64,000 bases of DNA from positions 3,286,001 through 3,350,000 of the forward strand of contig NZ_CP189882.1 in assembly GCF_052050035.1 (NCBI RefSeq). Reading direction: 5' to 3'. Under the pieces are notes generated by a model. That model saw only the letters and a list, made by a program, of their open reading frames with translations, made no database searches and was not told the DNA's origin. The stretch's first letter is position 1. Each line of letters starts with the position of its first letter. This document shows, one piece after another, positions 24,672 to 32,935 of this stretch. The position numbers and the translations under genes are program-made. This DNA comes from Symbiopectobacterium purcellii_A. Its GTDB lineage: Bacteria > Pseudomonadota > Gammaproteobacteria > Enterobacterales > Enterobacteriaceae.

Positions 24672-27358
24672 TGCCCTCCTTTGTCGATGAAGTCCGCGCC
24701 AAGGCAAACGGCCATTGGGAGCCAATTCTGGAGCGCCTTGGCATATCGACCAACCGCAAGGAAAGCGAGTGCCCGAGCTGTGGCGGCAAGACCCGCTACC
24801 GCTTTGATGATTTAGAGGGGCGTGGAACTTACCTGTGTTCCCACTGTGGCTCAGGAACCGGGCTGGATTTGGTGATGAAGGTCAAGCAATGCACTGCCCC
24901 CGAGGCAACCGCGATGGTGGCGGAGGTTATGTCTATGCCGCTGCCGGAGAAGCAGCCCGCCAAAGAGAAGCCTCTACGCCCGATAGCTGAACGTGTGGCG
25001 GCATTGGTGAAAGCTACCCATAGGGACGAGTCCGTCTATCTCAACAATAAGGGGCTGAAAGGCCCCCATCCATTGCTTGACGATGGTTCGCTACTGCTGG
25101 TACTGCGCACGATGGCAGGCACGGTAACGGGCGCTCAAACCATACGGCCCACGGGAGAAAAGCGTCTACTCGCGGGTACGAAAAAGAAAGGGGCCTTTAT
25201 TCCCGTCGGCGATATCCCCGAGAACCCCGATAACGTGGTGATCACCGAGGGCTATGCCACTGGGTTGAGTCTGGTTGCGTGTGGCGCTGAGGTCATACTG
25301 GCGGCCATTGATGCGGGCAATCTGCTATCTGTCGCTCAAGTCGTGCGGGAGCGCTGGCCCCAAACGCCGATCATCATAGCCGGAGATAACGATGTGACCC
25401 CGGAGGGTGAAAACGTCGGTAAGCATGCTGCCGAGGAAGCCGCACGTGCTGCCGGTTGCCTGGTTGCCGTGCCGCCAACTGACCACAAGGCAGACTGGAA
25501 CGATTACCGCCAACAGAACGGCGTAGAGGCGCTACAGCGGGCTTTTGTGGCAAGTACAGCGGTGCCAGAAATACTGATAGCGGAGGGGGGAGAGCAGGTT
25601 GAGGAAAGTGTCGTGTCACCAACAACATTAACTGTCATTGAAGGCGGAAAGAAAGCGAAGAAAACGCCAGATCCGCTTAAGCCCCGGATTGAGAGCCGCG
25701 ATGAAGGCGTGTATTGGGTCGAGCCTAAAATGGATAAAGACAGTGGTGAAATCGTTAACAGGGAGCAGTGGTTATGCTCGCCTCTCACGGTTATCGGCAA
25801 GGGAGAGGATAAAAAAGAGCGTTACCTGATTCTGGAATGGCGCAAGGGTAAGCAAAAAGCGGTGACTCGGGCAATACGGGCTGCTGACATTGGTGAGCGT
25901 GAAGGATGGCGCACCCTGAAAGCGGGCGGCGTTGATGTCACGACGAAATCAGGATTGCGGGCAACGCTCGGCGACTGGCTGCAACGTTCAGCAGGAGAAG
26001 AAATGTGGCGCATAACCCCGCGCTCTGGCTGGCATAAAGGGGCCTATATCATGCCCGATGGTTCAATTATCGGGGATCCAGAACAGCCGATTCTGTTTAA
26101 CGGAAGCACCGCCGCCTCAGAAGCCTACAGCGTCGCGGGAACGCCTGAAAGCTGGCGGGATAATGTGGCTCGTCTGGCTTCTGGTAATCCTTTCCAGATG
26201 CTCACCGTGGGTGTTGCCCTTGCCGCCCCGATGCTGCCCTTGGTGGGGGCTGATGGGTTCGGCGTTCATCTGTATGCACAGTCTACCGCCGGTAAGACGA
26301 CCGCGGAGGATTTAGCCGCCAGCCTGTACGGTGAGCCAGAGCGCCAGCGGTTAACGTGGTACGGCACGGCACTTGGTGTAGCAAACGAGGCGGAGGCGCA
26401 TAACCACGGTCTGCTATCGCTCGATGAGGTAGACCAGGGGGCCGCGCCCAAGCATGTGTACACCGCAGCCTATACGCTGTTCAACGGTAAGGGAAAATTG
26501 CAGGGTTCCCCGGAAGGCGGCAACCGTGAGCAAAAATACTGGAAAACCGCGGTAATAAGTACCGGAGAGCGTGATCTGGAAACCTACCTGAAAAGTGCAG
26601 GTATCAAGGTTAACGCCGGGCAACTGGTGCGGTTGCTCAATATCCCGGTGACACGTCCGACGAAGTTACACGGATACGAAAGTGGTAAGGCGCATGCGGA
26701 TGCGTTGAAAGACGCGTGGAAACAGCATCACGGGGCGGCGGGTCGTGAGTGGATCCAATACCTATCAACCCGTAAGCAAGAAGCTATCGAAGCGTACCAA
26801 GAGGCTAAACGACGCTGGCTATCACTTATCCCGGAAAGCTACGGTGAACAGGTGCATCGCGTGACCGACCGTTTTGCCGTCATCGAGGCAGCATTGATCA
26901 TGGGAAAAGTCATAACCGGGTGGGATGCGCAGGATTGCCGCGATGCATTACAGCATGTTTTCAATGAATGGATTGCTGCATTCGGGACGGGTAACAAAGA
27001 GTGCGAACAGATAATCGAGCAAGCGGAGGCATTCCTGAGCGCCTATGGTATGAGCAGGTTTGCTCCGCTGGATTATAATGAGCAGGCATTAATTATCCCC
27101 AATCTTGCCGGGTATCGTGTCTCTAAGCGCTATGGCGACCCTGTGGTGTTCTACGTGCTGCCCAAGCCGTTCAAGGAAGAGATGGCGAAAGGACATGACC
27201 CAGCACAGTTTGCCAAGACTCTGCACGAGTCAGGACGGTTGAAGAAGCCAGCCAGTGGAAGAGGCTATCAGGTTCTTACTCCACGCCTTGAACATCTCGG
27301 GGGGATTCAGCAAAAAGCCTATTTGCTGATACCGCTCACAGCCAAGGAAGAAGAGTAG
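24671..27358 (+). CDS. Phage primase-helicase (zinc ribbon, Toprim, DUF927-type ATPase)
   Basis: 895 residues. The zinc ribbon is C34-C37...C56-C59 (ECPSCGGKTR, YLCSHCG). The Toprim primase fold is seen in ITEGYATGLS (EGYATG about 193-198) and AGDND (237-241). The C-terminal DUF927-type helicase carries a Walker A AQSTAGKTT (536-544) and Walker B LLSLDEVD (581-588). It would prime and unwind DNA at the phage origin, comparable in layout to P4 alpha-type replicators. Iteron-like repeats lie immediately downstream at 27380-27672, the expected place of the origin. A degenerate copy of the end of this gene lies at 16234-16361. The start is the ATG sharing TAATG with the upstream stop. Confidence 0.93.
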   Translation: MPSFVDEVRAKANGHWEPILERLGISTNRKESECPSCGGKTRYRFDDLEGRGTYLCSHCGSGTGLDLVMKVKQCTAPEATAMVAEVMSMPLPEKQPAKEKPLRPIAERVAALVKATHRDESVYLNNKGLKGPHPLLDDGSLLLVLRTMAGTVTGAQTIRPTGEKRLLAGTKKKGAFIPVGDIPENPDNVVITEGYATGLSLVACGAEVILAAIDAGNLLSVAQVVRERWPQTPIIIAGDNDVTPEGENVGKHAAEEAARAAGCLVAVPPTDHKADWNDYRQQNGVEALQRAFVASTAVPEILIAEGGEQVEESVVSPTTLTVIEGGKKAKKTPDPLKPRIESRDEGVYWVEPKMDKDSGEIVNREQWLCSPLTVIGKGEDKKERYLILEWRKGKQKAVTRAIRAADIGEREGWRTLKAGGVDVTTKSGLRATLGDWLQRSAGEEMWRITPRSGWHKGAYIMPDGSIIGDPEQPILFNGSTAASEAYSVAGTPESWRDNVARLASGNPFQMLTVGVALAAPMLPLVGADGFGVHLYAQSTAGKTTAEDLAASLYGEPERQRLTWYGTALGVANEAEAHNHGLLSLDEVDQGAAPKHVYTAAYTLFNGKGKLQGSPEGGNREQKYWKTAVISTGERDLETYLKSAGIKVNAGQLVRLLNIPVTRPTKLHGYESGKAHADALKDAWKQHHGAAGREWIQYLSTRKQEAIEAYQEAKRRWLSLIPESYGEQVHRVTDRFAVIEAALIMGKVITGWDAQDCRDALQHVFNEWIAAFGTGNKECEQIIEQAEAFLSAYGMSRFAPLDYNEQALIIPNLAGYRVSKRYGDPVVFYVLPKPFKEEMAKGHDPAQFAKTLHESGRLKKPASGRGYQVLTPRLEHLGGIQQKAYLLIPLTAKEEE

Positions 27359-27379
27359 TTTTCCACATGAGGCAAGTTA

Positions 27380-27672
27380 GGTGGTTTCAGTAGTTTCAGT
27401 GGTTTCAAATGTAACAATATTTAATAAGATTATGTTATTTAATGATTTTATTTTCACCTCCGAAACCACAGTGAAACTACTTAAGGCGGTTTTGAAACCA
27501 CTGAATGAAAAATATATATGCTTGCAAAGAAATAGTACTTTGTCGCCGGGGTAGTTTCAAAGTTTGGGGGAGTAGTTTCAAAATGGGGGATGGTGGTTTC
27601 AAGTTTATTTTTAAATCTATTATAAATCAATACTATGTGTTTTTTGAAACCACTGAAACTACTGAAACCACC
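27380..27672. repeat. Iteron-like inverted-repeat region behind the primase (likely origin)
   Basis: GTTTCA units occur at 27384, 27393 and 27402 (9 bp apart), inverted TGAAAC-type units follow at 27462, 27473 and 27493, direct units at 27554, 27575 and 27596, and inverted units at 27645, 27654 and 27663 (9 bp apart). The outer 30-base arms (27380-27409 and 27643-27672) are perfect reverse complements. A replication origin bound by the adjacent primase-helicase is likely; an alternative is a repressor-binding or partition site. Confidence 0.7.
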
Positions 27673-28113
27673 ACTTTTCGCCTATCTAAATAAATAAGTT
27701 TTTCAGGCAAGAGATAGTTTATCTACCGTCGATGCTGGCACCTCAGCTAAACCAACATCGCCAGCCAAAGGAAAAGCCTCTTCTCTGGCTGGCCTACCCT
27801 GCTTGCAGACGACGCCGGGATACATTATTTAGCACCTAACCAAAAGGAGACAGAAATAGACGATTATCGGCAGTTGAAATAAAACTAATTAACGCTGACT
27901 TTCAGACGCTATTAAATAAAGGGATAAAAGTTGAGCAGGCTTATCTTAATCTTATTGTCCAGCATAAGATCCAGTAAGGCTTACTGACCGCGATTTATTA
28001 TGCGATAATTAATCTATCAGAAAATAAAAAAATAATCGGCTATGAACGTTGAATTATTTTTGGTTCAACGCCTTTATTTCTGATGCTGTCAAAATAATTA
28101 TGGGGGTTGCCTG
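27673..28113. other. Intergenic region between the iterons and Q
   Basis: About 440 bp, AT-rich. A GCCAGCC...GGCTGGC hairpin lies at about 27759-27804. A possible coding stretch around 27880-27977 reads KLINADFQTLLNKGIKVEQA and LNLIVQHKIQ before a stop, but no start codon with a ribosome site is convincing. A hairpin terminator is at 28047-28078. Confidence 0.4.
28047..28078 (+). terminator. Intrinsic terminator upstream of Q
   Basis: CGTTGAA (28047-28053) pairs with TTCAACG (28064-28070) around a 10-base loop, followed by a weakly T-rich stretch (CCTTTATTTC). Confidence 0.5.
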
Positions 28114-28791
28114 ATGAATCAGCAATATGTTGAATATTTGCGTGGCTGTGTCAGTACCGCACTGGCAGACGTTCGGCAAACCGGGAGGGGCCAACTGGAT
28201 ACATTTAACGGTGCTGCGATGGTCGGAACAACGGTACACACCCGTAAACGCCCCCGCCTGGTTCAGCTTGAGGGACGTAAAGTTTGCGCTACAACAGACC
28301 CAATGCACTGTACGGAAACACGCAGCAGAAGAAAGCCAATGCCCCCGATAGACCCTATCACCTACAGCACAGCTTCATGGCGCAGGGCTTTAGGGCATCT
28401 TGAACCCCATCAAGAGGCATGGATACGGTACTGCTATGGCAACGATTTGAACTACGACTACCAGGTAATCATTTGCCAGCACGTCTGGAACGAATACCGG
28501 GAAACGCTATCGGGCAAGCGGACAACAGATAGATCCCGCCGTCGTATCGAATCTCTGGTATGGTTAGCTGTACAACGTTATGCGTCTGAATGTGGCTGTC
28601 CGAAGGCATGTCCTGATTACAGTGATAGTGAACTGGCAGTTTTATCTGGTGTCACTAAATCAACGTGGTCAGAGAATTATCGTCATCACTGGCAGGGGCT
28701 GATTGCTTGCGTATCATGTCTGGACAGTGACGCATTGTTAGCCGTAAAAACACGGCGAAGCGAATCACGTTTGGCATATTTTGCAACATAG
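28114..28791 (+). CDS. Phage antitermination protein Q (phage 82 type)
   Basis: 225 residues. The C-terminal half matches the Q82 family pattern: WRRALGHLEPHQEAWIRYCYG, then HVWNEYRETLSGKR, SRRRIESLVWLAVQRYASE, LAVLSGVTKSTWSENYRHHW. Q binds the late promoter and lets RNA polymerase pass terminators into the lysis, head and tail genes. The start ATG follows GGGGGTTGCCTG. The expected target, a late promoter with an inverted repeat and a terminator, begins 93 bp downstream of the stop codon. The N-terminal 80 residues are poorly conserved in this family. Confidence 0.88.
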   Translation: MNQQYVEYLRGCVSTALADVRQTGRGQLDTFNGAAMVGTTVHTRKRPRLVQLEGRKVCATTDPMHCTETRSRRKPMPPIDPITYSTASWRRALGHLEPHQEAWIRYCYGNDLNYDYQVIICQHVWNEYRETLSGKRTTDRSRRRIESLVWLAVQRYASECGCPKACPDYSDSELAVLSGVTKSTWSENYRHHWQGLIACVSCLDSDALLAVKTRRSESRLAYFAT

Positions 28792-28883
28792 CGCTTGCAA
28801 AACCGAACTTTATGGACTATATTTTCGCCATATTTGATATGCTGCCATAAATTTAAATCCTTTACTTAAATTTGACGTGACTA

Positions 28884-28911
28884 TTGACAGCGACTGATTG
28901 CTGAATAAGAT
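28884..28911 (+). promoter_or_regulatory. Candidate phage late promoter pR'
   Basis: TTGACA (28884-28889), 16-base spacer, TAAGAT (28906-28911). It lies between Q and the terminator at 28976. The arrangement (Q gene, promoter, early-transcribed leader, terminator) matches lambdoid late promoters. Confidence 0.65.
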
Positions 28912-28918
28912 GATTGTG

Positions 28919-29000
28919 TCGCACATCTCGCTTGTTGTTCCCTCTATATCAGTTTGGTTAAGATGTGCGATAAGACCCCAGTTAACCGCTGGGGTTTTTC
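28919..29000 (+). terminator. Leader hairpin and late-leader terminator (tR'-like)
   Basis: TCGCACATCT (28919-28928) and AGATGTGCGA (28961-28970) form a perfect 10-bp inverted repeat. Then CCCCAG (28976-28981) pairs with CTGGGG (28989-28994) and is followed by TTTTTC. Transcripts from pR' would stop here unless Q-modified. Confidence 0.75.
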
Positions 29001-29006
29001 TATTTC

Positions 29007-29082
29007 AGGGTCAGAAGCATAGCGGTTGTGCGTTCGGCTGTTAACCGAATGGTCGAAGGTTCGAATCCTTCCTGTCTCGCCA
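29007..29082 (+). tRNA. tRNA-Asn(GTT)-like sequence at the start of the late operon, probably degenerate
   Basis: The anticodon stem TTCGG/CCGAA encloses CTGTTAA (anticodon GTT). The T-arm GAAGG-TTCGAAT-CCTTC is perfect and CCA is encoded at 29080-29082. A short D-stem (GCA/TGC) can be drawn, but the 5' acceptor strand does not pair with the 3' strand CTGTCTC. Lambdoid phages often carry tRNA genes at this position, after Q; this one looks non-functional or reduced to a remnant. Confidence 0.5.
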
Positions 29083-29163
29083 CATTTCAGGCTGCGCTCC
29101 GGCGTGGCTTTTTTTATTTCCCCTCAATCACACAGCGCCATCCGAAAAATCGGCGGTGAGGCT

Positions 29164-29376
29164 ATGCAATTGGACAAAATAACCACTGGCGTTTCATACG
29201 GCGCATCGGGTGTAAGCGGCGGTTACTGGATGCTGCAATTACTCGATACCGTATCGCCGACACAATGGGCGGCGCTGGGCGTACTCAGTAGCCTGGTATT
29301 TGGCCTGCTTACTTTTCTGACCAACCTCTATTTTAAAATCAGGGAAGACAGGCGCAAAGAAGCGCGGGGTGAATAA
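29164..29376 (+). CDS. Phage holin (phage 21 S-type, class II)
   Basis: 70 residues: MQLDKITTGVSYGASGVSGG, with two membrane segments (about 18-35 and 41-60) and a basic C-terminus (KIREDRRKEARGE). Typical of small two-span holins such as phage 21 S, which form small lesions to release a SAR endolysin. The start codon at 29164 avoids the upstream tRNA-like region. It is followed by the endolysin with a TAATG overlap. Confidence 0.88.
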   Translation: MQLDKITTGVSYGASGVSGGYWMLQLLDTVSPTQWAALGVLSSLVFGLLTFLTNLYFKIREDRRKEARGE

Positions 29377-29903
29377 TGTCAAAAGCAAGCAAACTCAGTG
29401 CGGCAATGCTGGCGCTCATCGCTGCGGGCGCATTAGCCCCGGTGATGATGGCGCAATTCCAGTCGGAAAAAGAGGGTATGCGGTTAACCGCTTATCCTGA
29501 CGGCGGCGGCATTTGGACGATTTGCGGTGGTGTGACGTGGGTAGAAGGCAAACCGGTCGTGAAGGGCATGAAGCTCACCGCTGAGCGTTGCGCAAAGATT
29601 GACGCCATTGAGCAGAAGAAGGCGCTCGATTGGCTGGACCGCAACGTTAACGTGCCGCTCACTGAGGTGCAAAAAGTCGGTATTGCCTCGTTTTGTCCGT
29701 GGAGCATCGGCCCCGCTAAATGCTTCACCTCAACGTTCTACCGCAAATTGAATGCAGGCGATCTGATGGGTGCTTGTAAAGAGATTAAGCGCTGGATGTG
29801 GGACGGTGGGAAAGATTGCCGTATCCGCTCAAACAACTGTTATGGGCAGATAGAACGGCGGGACCAGGAATCTGAGCTTTCGTGCTGGGGGATGGGCGGA
29901 TGA
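29376..29903 (+). CDS. SAR-type endolysin (GH24 lysozyme)
   Basis: 175 residues. A signal-anchor-release segment is at about 10-26 (MLALIAAGALAPVMMA). The lysozyme core has E in SEKEGMRLTAYPD and ICGGVTW with the Cys and Thr of the usual E-C/D-T triad. It hydrolyses peptidoglycan after release from the membrane. It follows the holin directly (1-base overlap) and its stop overlaps a small membrane ORF. Confidence 0.9.
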   Translation: MSKASKLSAAMLALIAAGALAPVMMAQFQSEKEGMRLTAYPDGGGIWTICGGVTWVEGKPVVKGMKLTAERCAKIDAIEQKKALDWLDRNVNVPLTEVQKVGIASFCPWSIGPAKCFTSTFYRKLNAGDLMGACKEIKRWMWDGGKDCRIRSNNCYGQIERRDQESELSCWGMGG

Positions 29904-29995
29904 ATGTATTCTGTTTTGTCTGTGCCGCATTGCTCGCATTTAATGGATCGGACGGTTGGGGTTGGTTCTTATTCGCTGGGATAATTCTATCGTGA
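29900..29995 (+). CDS. Tiny membrane protein in the lysis cassette
   Basis: 31 residues, one membrane segment: MNVFCFVCAALLAFNGSDGW then GWFLFAGIILS. Its ATG overlaps the endolysin stop (ATGA) and its TGA overlaps the GTG of Rz (GTGA). The tight coupling supports translation. No known family. Confidence 0.5.
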   Translation: MNVFCFVCAALLAFNGSDGWGWFLFAGIILS

Positions 29996-30360
29996 GGCCA
30001 TATCTCTATGCCGCTCTCGCTGCCCTCATTTCCGCACTGTCATTCGGCTTCTACTACTACCACGACGCATACAGTGACACAAAGGAAGACCTCAAAGTAG
30101 CAGCGCGGAAACAACAGCAGGCCGAAACCATCGCTGGAAATGTGATCCAGTCGATGCGCATATTCAACGCCATCACGCGGGCCAATCACGATGAAAAACA
30201 GCAGATACAGCAGCGGTCTGAAAATGCCGTGGTTTACATCCGTGAAAGGTTATCGACTGATGAGTGTGCTGTTCGGCCTGTTCCTGATGATGTCGTTAGC
30301 AAGCTGCGAGAGCACGCGGACAGAATTCGCAACGGCACCCATCGTGCCGATCTCCGCTGA
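29992..30360 (+). CDS. Rz-type inner-membrane spanin
   Basis: 122 residues from the GTG at 29992: an N-terminal membrane anchor (VRPYLYAALAALISALSFGF), then a helical periplasmic part with a coiled coil (DTKEDLKVAARKQQQAETIA). Typical i-spanin; with Rz1 it fuses inner and outer membranes at lysis. A longer start at 29956 would overlap more of the upstream ORF. The gene overlaps Rz1 in another frame by about 119 bp. Confidence 0.82.
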   Translation: MRPYLYAALAALISALSFGFYYYHDAYSDTKEDLKVAARKQQQAETIAGNVIQSMRIFNAITRANHDEKQQIQQRSENAVVYIRERLSTDECAVRPVPDDVVSKLREHADRIRNGTHRADLR

Positions 30361-30523
30361 ACTCTTACAGGACTGCCCAGCACCGGAAATTACGCCGCGA
30401 ATGACCTACGGTAAGAGCGTAGCGCTGAATGAAGAACTGCTGACCGTTATTGAGAAGTGTAACGCCGACAAGCGAAGCATTCGTGAAATCGAAGGATCCC
30501 GGAAGAATTTACCTGACAAGTAG
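30242..30523 (+). CDS. Rz1-type outer-membrane lipoprotein spanin
   Basis: 93 residues: VKGYRLMSVLFGLFLMMSLA then SCESTRTEF, with a lipobox (LASC, Cys at 21). An ATG at 30260 is an alternative start. It begins inside Rz in another frame and extends 163 bp beyond the Rz stop, so it is only partly nested, unlike lambda Rz1. The mature protein would be anchored to the outer membrane. Confidence 0.8.
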   Translation: MKGYRLMSVLFGLFLMMSLASCESTRTEFATAPIVPISAELLQDCPAPEITPRMTYGKSVALNEELLTVIEKCNADKRSIREIEGSRKNLPDK

Positions 30524-30571
30524 CTGCGCAACTCTGTGAAGAGGTGGAAAGGCTGCGAAACCCAACAATGA

Positions 30572-30597
30572 GGCTCGGTTAATCCGGGCCTTTTTTG
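30572..30597 (+). terminator. Intrinsic terminator after the lysis genes
   Basis: GGCTCGG and CCGGGCC pair (one G-U) around TTAAT, followed by six T residues. Confidence 0.7.
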
Positions 30598-30747
30598 TAC
30601 CTGAAGTAAATCAAACCGTGCATTCGCGTGCACTTCACTAGAGAGCTTTCCGTAGTGTGAGTCTGAGATAGGGCGGTGGATCACATCGTTCCGCTCTCGG
30701 CTGCCCATGTCTACGCGAACAGGCTCGCACCACAGAAGGTAAATACG

Positions 30748-31431
30748 ATGCAATTAGTAATTTCTGATGTTGCCGTAAAGCAAGATAAAGATGGTCGCTA
30801 TTGTCTGAATGATTTACACAAGGCGGCGGGTGGTGAACGTCGTAACGATCCGCATGATTGGATGCGCCTCAAACAGACAAAAGACCTCATTAATTTATTG
30901 AGCGATACGGGAATTCCCGTAACGACCGTAAAGGGTGGGAAGAATCAAGGTACATTCGTGTGCAAGGAATTGGTTTATTCCTACGCCATGTGGATAAGCC
31001 CCGAGTTCAACCTCCAGGTTATTCGCACATTTGATGCTTTGGCCGCTAAAGAGAAGATTCGCGTTTCTTATCGAGATACAGCTCGTCTTGAATACAAGCC
31101 CATGACTGATGCCATTAAGCATGAGCGTGAGGCGCAGGGTAAGCAGATATCACCACATCACTTCAGCAACGAGGCTGACCTGATTAATCGTATCGCGCTT
31201 GATATGACGGCGGCGAAATTCCGCGTCTATCACGAGATAGATAAGAAAGAGAGCATCCGAGACTACCTGACACCTGAGCAGATCCACTGCATTACCGAGC
31301 TGCAACGCGCTAATACGGTATTCATTGGCATGGGATGGGACTTCGAGCAACGCAAGGCTACGCTGATGGGGATATTCAACAAAAACCATCGTCAGCCATT
31401 GATTGAAGAACAGCACCGACTGGCAGCATGA
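30748..31431 (+). CDS. KilA-N domain protein
   Basis: 227 residues. The KilA-N DNA-binding domain covers about 1-105: VKQDKDGRYCLNDLHKAAGG, HDWMRLKQTKDLINLL, TFVCKELVYSYAMWISPEF. The C-terminal part is helical with QRANTVFIGMGWDFEQRKA. KilA-N proteins are phage regulators or lethal antirepressors. It sits in the late region between lysis and packaging genes, an unusual place for a regulator, as seen in some temperate enterophages. The upstream 150 bp has no other gene. Confidence 0.88.
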   Translation: MQLVISDVAVKQDKDGRYCLNDLHKAAGGERRNDPHDWMRLKQTKDLINLLSDTGIPVTTVKGGKNQGTFVCKELVYSYAMWISPEFNLQVIRTFDALAAKEKIRVSYRDTARLEYKPMTDAIKHEREAQGKQISPHHFSNEADLINRIALDMTAAKFRVYHEIDKKESIRDYLTPEQIHCITELQRANTVFIGMGWDFEQRKATLMGIFNKNHRQPLIEEQHRLAA

Positions 31432-31517
31432 TGCGCTGGAAACTCCTCACGCTCGCCGCGATGTTCTCGACGATTATCGCTCTCGCCAGAGCTGTTTGTT
31501 TATTGCTCATAAGTTAA
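31431..31517 (+). CDS. Tiny hydrophobic ORF
   Basis: 28 residues: MRWKLLTLAAMFSTIIALAR then AVCLLLIS. It shares bases with the KilA-N stop (ATGATG). Likely a single membrane helix. Coding status is uncertain. Confidence 0.35.
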   Translation: MRWKLLTLAAMFSTIIALARAVCLLLIS

Positions 31518-31549
31518 AATATAACCCTTGATTGGTATGGGGAAGTCCA

Positions 31550-31852
31550 ATGTCTGCGTTGAATTATGAAGCTATCGGACGCTGTAAAATACTGAGCGAA
31601 AAAATCAAAGCGCTTCACGCTAAACGCATGGGAGTAATTAGCAGTCTGCGTTCTGCCATTTACGGCCTGCATCAAAAGGGGAATATCAATCGCACTCCGC
31701 CTGAGATTGTAGAGTTTGATCCTCAACTACTTGCCGAGTTGGTTGATAAGATTGGTAAGTATGACGGCGAATTAATGCGCACGGTTCACGAATACAACAA
31801 CTGGTGTCCTGAAGCGGGTGAGAAGCCTGTAAAACTAATAAAGAGCGAATAG
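31550..31852 (+). CDS. Unknown phage late protein
   Basis: 100 residues: MSALNYEAIGRCKILSEKIK, mostly helical with a basic segment KALHAKRMG. Start with GGGGAAGTCC upstream. No family recognised; lies between KilA-N and HNH genes. Confidence 0.6.
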   Translation: MSALNYEAIGRCKILSEKIKALHAKRMGVISSLRSAIYGLHQKGNINRTPPEIVEFDPQLLAELVDKIGKYDGELMRTVHEYNNWCPEAGEKPVKLIKSE

Positions 31853-31874
31853 CTTTTGTTGTATCTGTCCATTA

Positions 31875-31903
31875 GAGCCTGGCATCTGCCGGGCTTTTCT
31901 TTA
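31875..31903 (+). terminator. Possible intrinsic terminator
   Basis: GCCTGGC pairs loosely with GCCGGGC (loop ATCT) followed by TTTTCTTT. It precedes the HNH gene. Confidence 0.45.
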
Positions 31904-31914
31904 TGAGGTCTCTC

Positions 31915-32271
31915 ATGCCAGCGCTAATACCTCGTGCCTGCCGTAAGCGGGGTTGCCCAGGCACAACAACTGATCGCTCAGGCTACTGCGAGAAGCATAG
32001 GCATGAAGGTTGGCAGCAACACCAACAAGGCAAGAGCAGGCATGAGCGTGGTTATGGTCGCCCGTGGGATATCATTCGTGCTCGCATCCTGAAGCGTGAC
32101 AATCATCTGTGTCAAGAATGCCTACGCAATGGCCGTGCAGTAGAGGCTAAGACGGTTGACCATATCAACGCTAAGGCGCATGGGGGTACCGATGATGATT
32201 CTAATTTGGAGTCGATCTGTTACTCCTGCCATAAAGCCAAGACTGCACACGAACGCCTGAAACGATTTTAA
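31915..32271 (+). CDS. Phage HNH endonuclease associated with packaging
   Basis: 118 residues. Two CxxxxxC-type zinc pairs frame the HNH: RKRGCPG...SGYCEKH, and HLCQECLRNGR...VDHINAKAHGG...SNLESICYSCHKAK. This is the small HNH protein commonly upstream of the P27-type terminase in HK97-like phages; it works with terminase in cos cleavage. The start at 31915 uses GAGG; a start 12 bases upstream is possible. Confidence 0.9.
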   Translation: MPALIPRACRKRGCPGTTTDRSGYCEKHRHEGWQQHQQGKSRHERGYGRPWDIIRARILKRDNHLCQECLRNGRAVEAKTVDHINAKAHGGTDDDSNLESICYSCHKAKTAHERLKRF

Positions 32272-32284
32272 TAACGAGGTGAAT

Positions 32285-32935
32285 ATGACTGAATCAAATA
32301 ATGATTCAGGGCTTTCGCACGCCCATAGTATTTGCGAAGTTGAAAACTGCGGCGTGCCTGTCCGTTCACGCAACAGCAGGTACTGTGAGAAACATTACAT
32401 GCGCGTTCGTCGTCATGGTTCAACCGAAAAACAAAGCACCAGAAAGGAGGGTAAGCTAGAGCACTCAGGTGGTTATCTACTGGTCTATGCACCCAATCAC
32501 CCCCTAGCCTGTGGTACTAGCCGAGTCTATGAACATCGCTTGGTTTATTACGATAAGCATGGCGCTGGCCCTTTCCGCTGTCACTGGTGCTGTAAGTCTG
32601 TGAACTGGGATACCCTTCACATCGATCATCTTGATAACTGTAAGACCAACAATGAGCTGACAAACCTGGTTGCCAGTTGCCCCGTGTGTAATCAGAAACG
32701 CGGTAGAGCAAAGATGAGACAGACGATGAGGAAGAAATCACACCGACGCTATAACGTGCACGGAAAGACCATGTGTCTAAATGAATGGGCTGATTATCTC
32801 GGCATATCACCTAACTCCATTGAGTACCGTCTCAATGCTGGATGGGATATCAACAAAGCATTCAGTCCACGCATTGGCAACAGCGGTCCCCCAAGCCGCA
32901 AATTGGCAAAAATAGTACATGAAGCGATCAAATGA
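32285..32935 (+). CDS. HNH homing-endonuclease-like protein
   Basis: 216 residues. An N-terminal zinc-like part (CEVENCGVPVRSRNSRYCEKHY) is followed by an HNH core (LHIDHLDNCKTNNELTNLVA, CPVCNQKRGR) and a C-terminal DNA-binding module (TMCLNEWADYLGISPNSIEYRL). This layout is seen in free-standing homing endonucleases (H-N-H with NUMOD or HTH). It sits between the packaging HNH gene and the small terminase, a typical invasion place for mobile genes. Confidence 0.85.
   Translation: MTESNNDSGLSHAHSICEVENCGVPVRSRNSRYCEKHYMRVRRHGSTEKQSTRKEGKLEHSGGYLLVYAPNHPLACGTSRVYEHRLVYYDKHGAGPFRCHWCCKSVNWDTLHIDHLDNCKTNNELTNLVASCPVCNQKRGRAKMRQTMRKKSHRRYNVHGKTMCLNEWADYLGISPNSIEYRLNAGWDINKAFSPRIGNSGPPSRKLAKIVHEAIK

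Noticed and set aside
27384..27407. GTTTCA repeats considered as a CRISPR
   Set aside because: Units are 9 bp apart and occur in both orientations; this is an iteron pattern.
27505..27693. Short open frame across the iteron region
   Set aside because: Its residues (including repeated ETTETTETT) come from the GTTTCA/TGAAAC repeats; no ribosome site.
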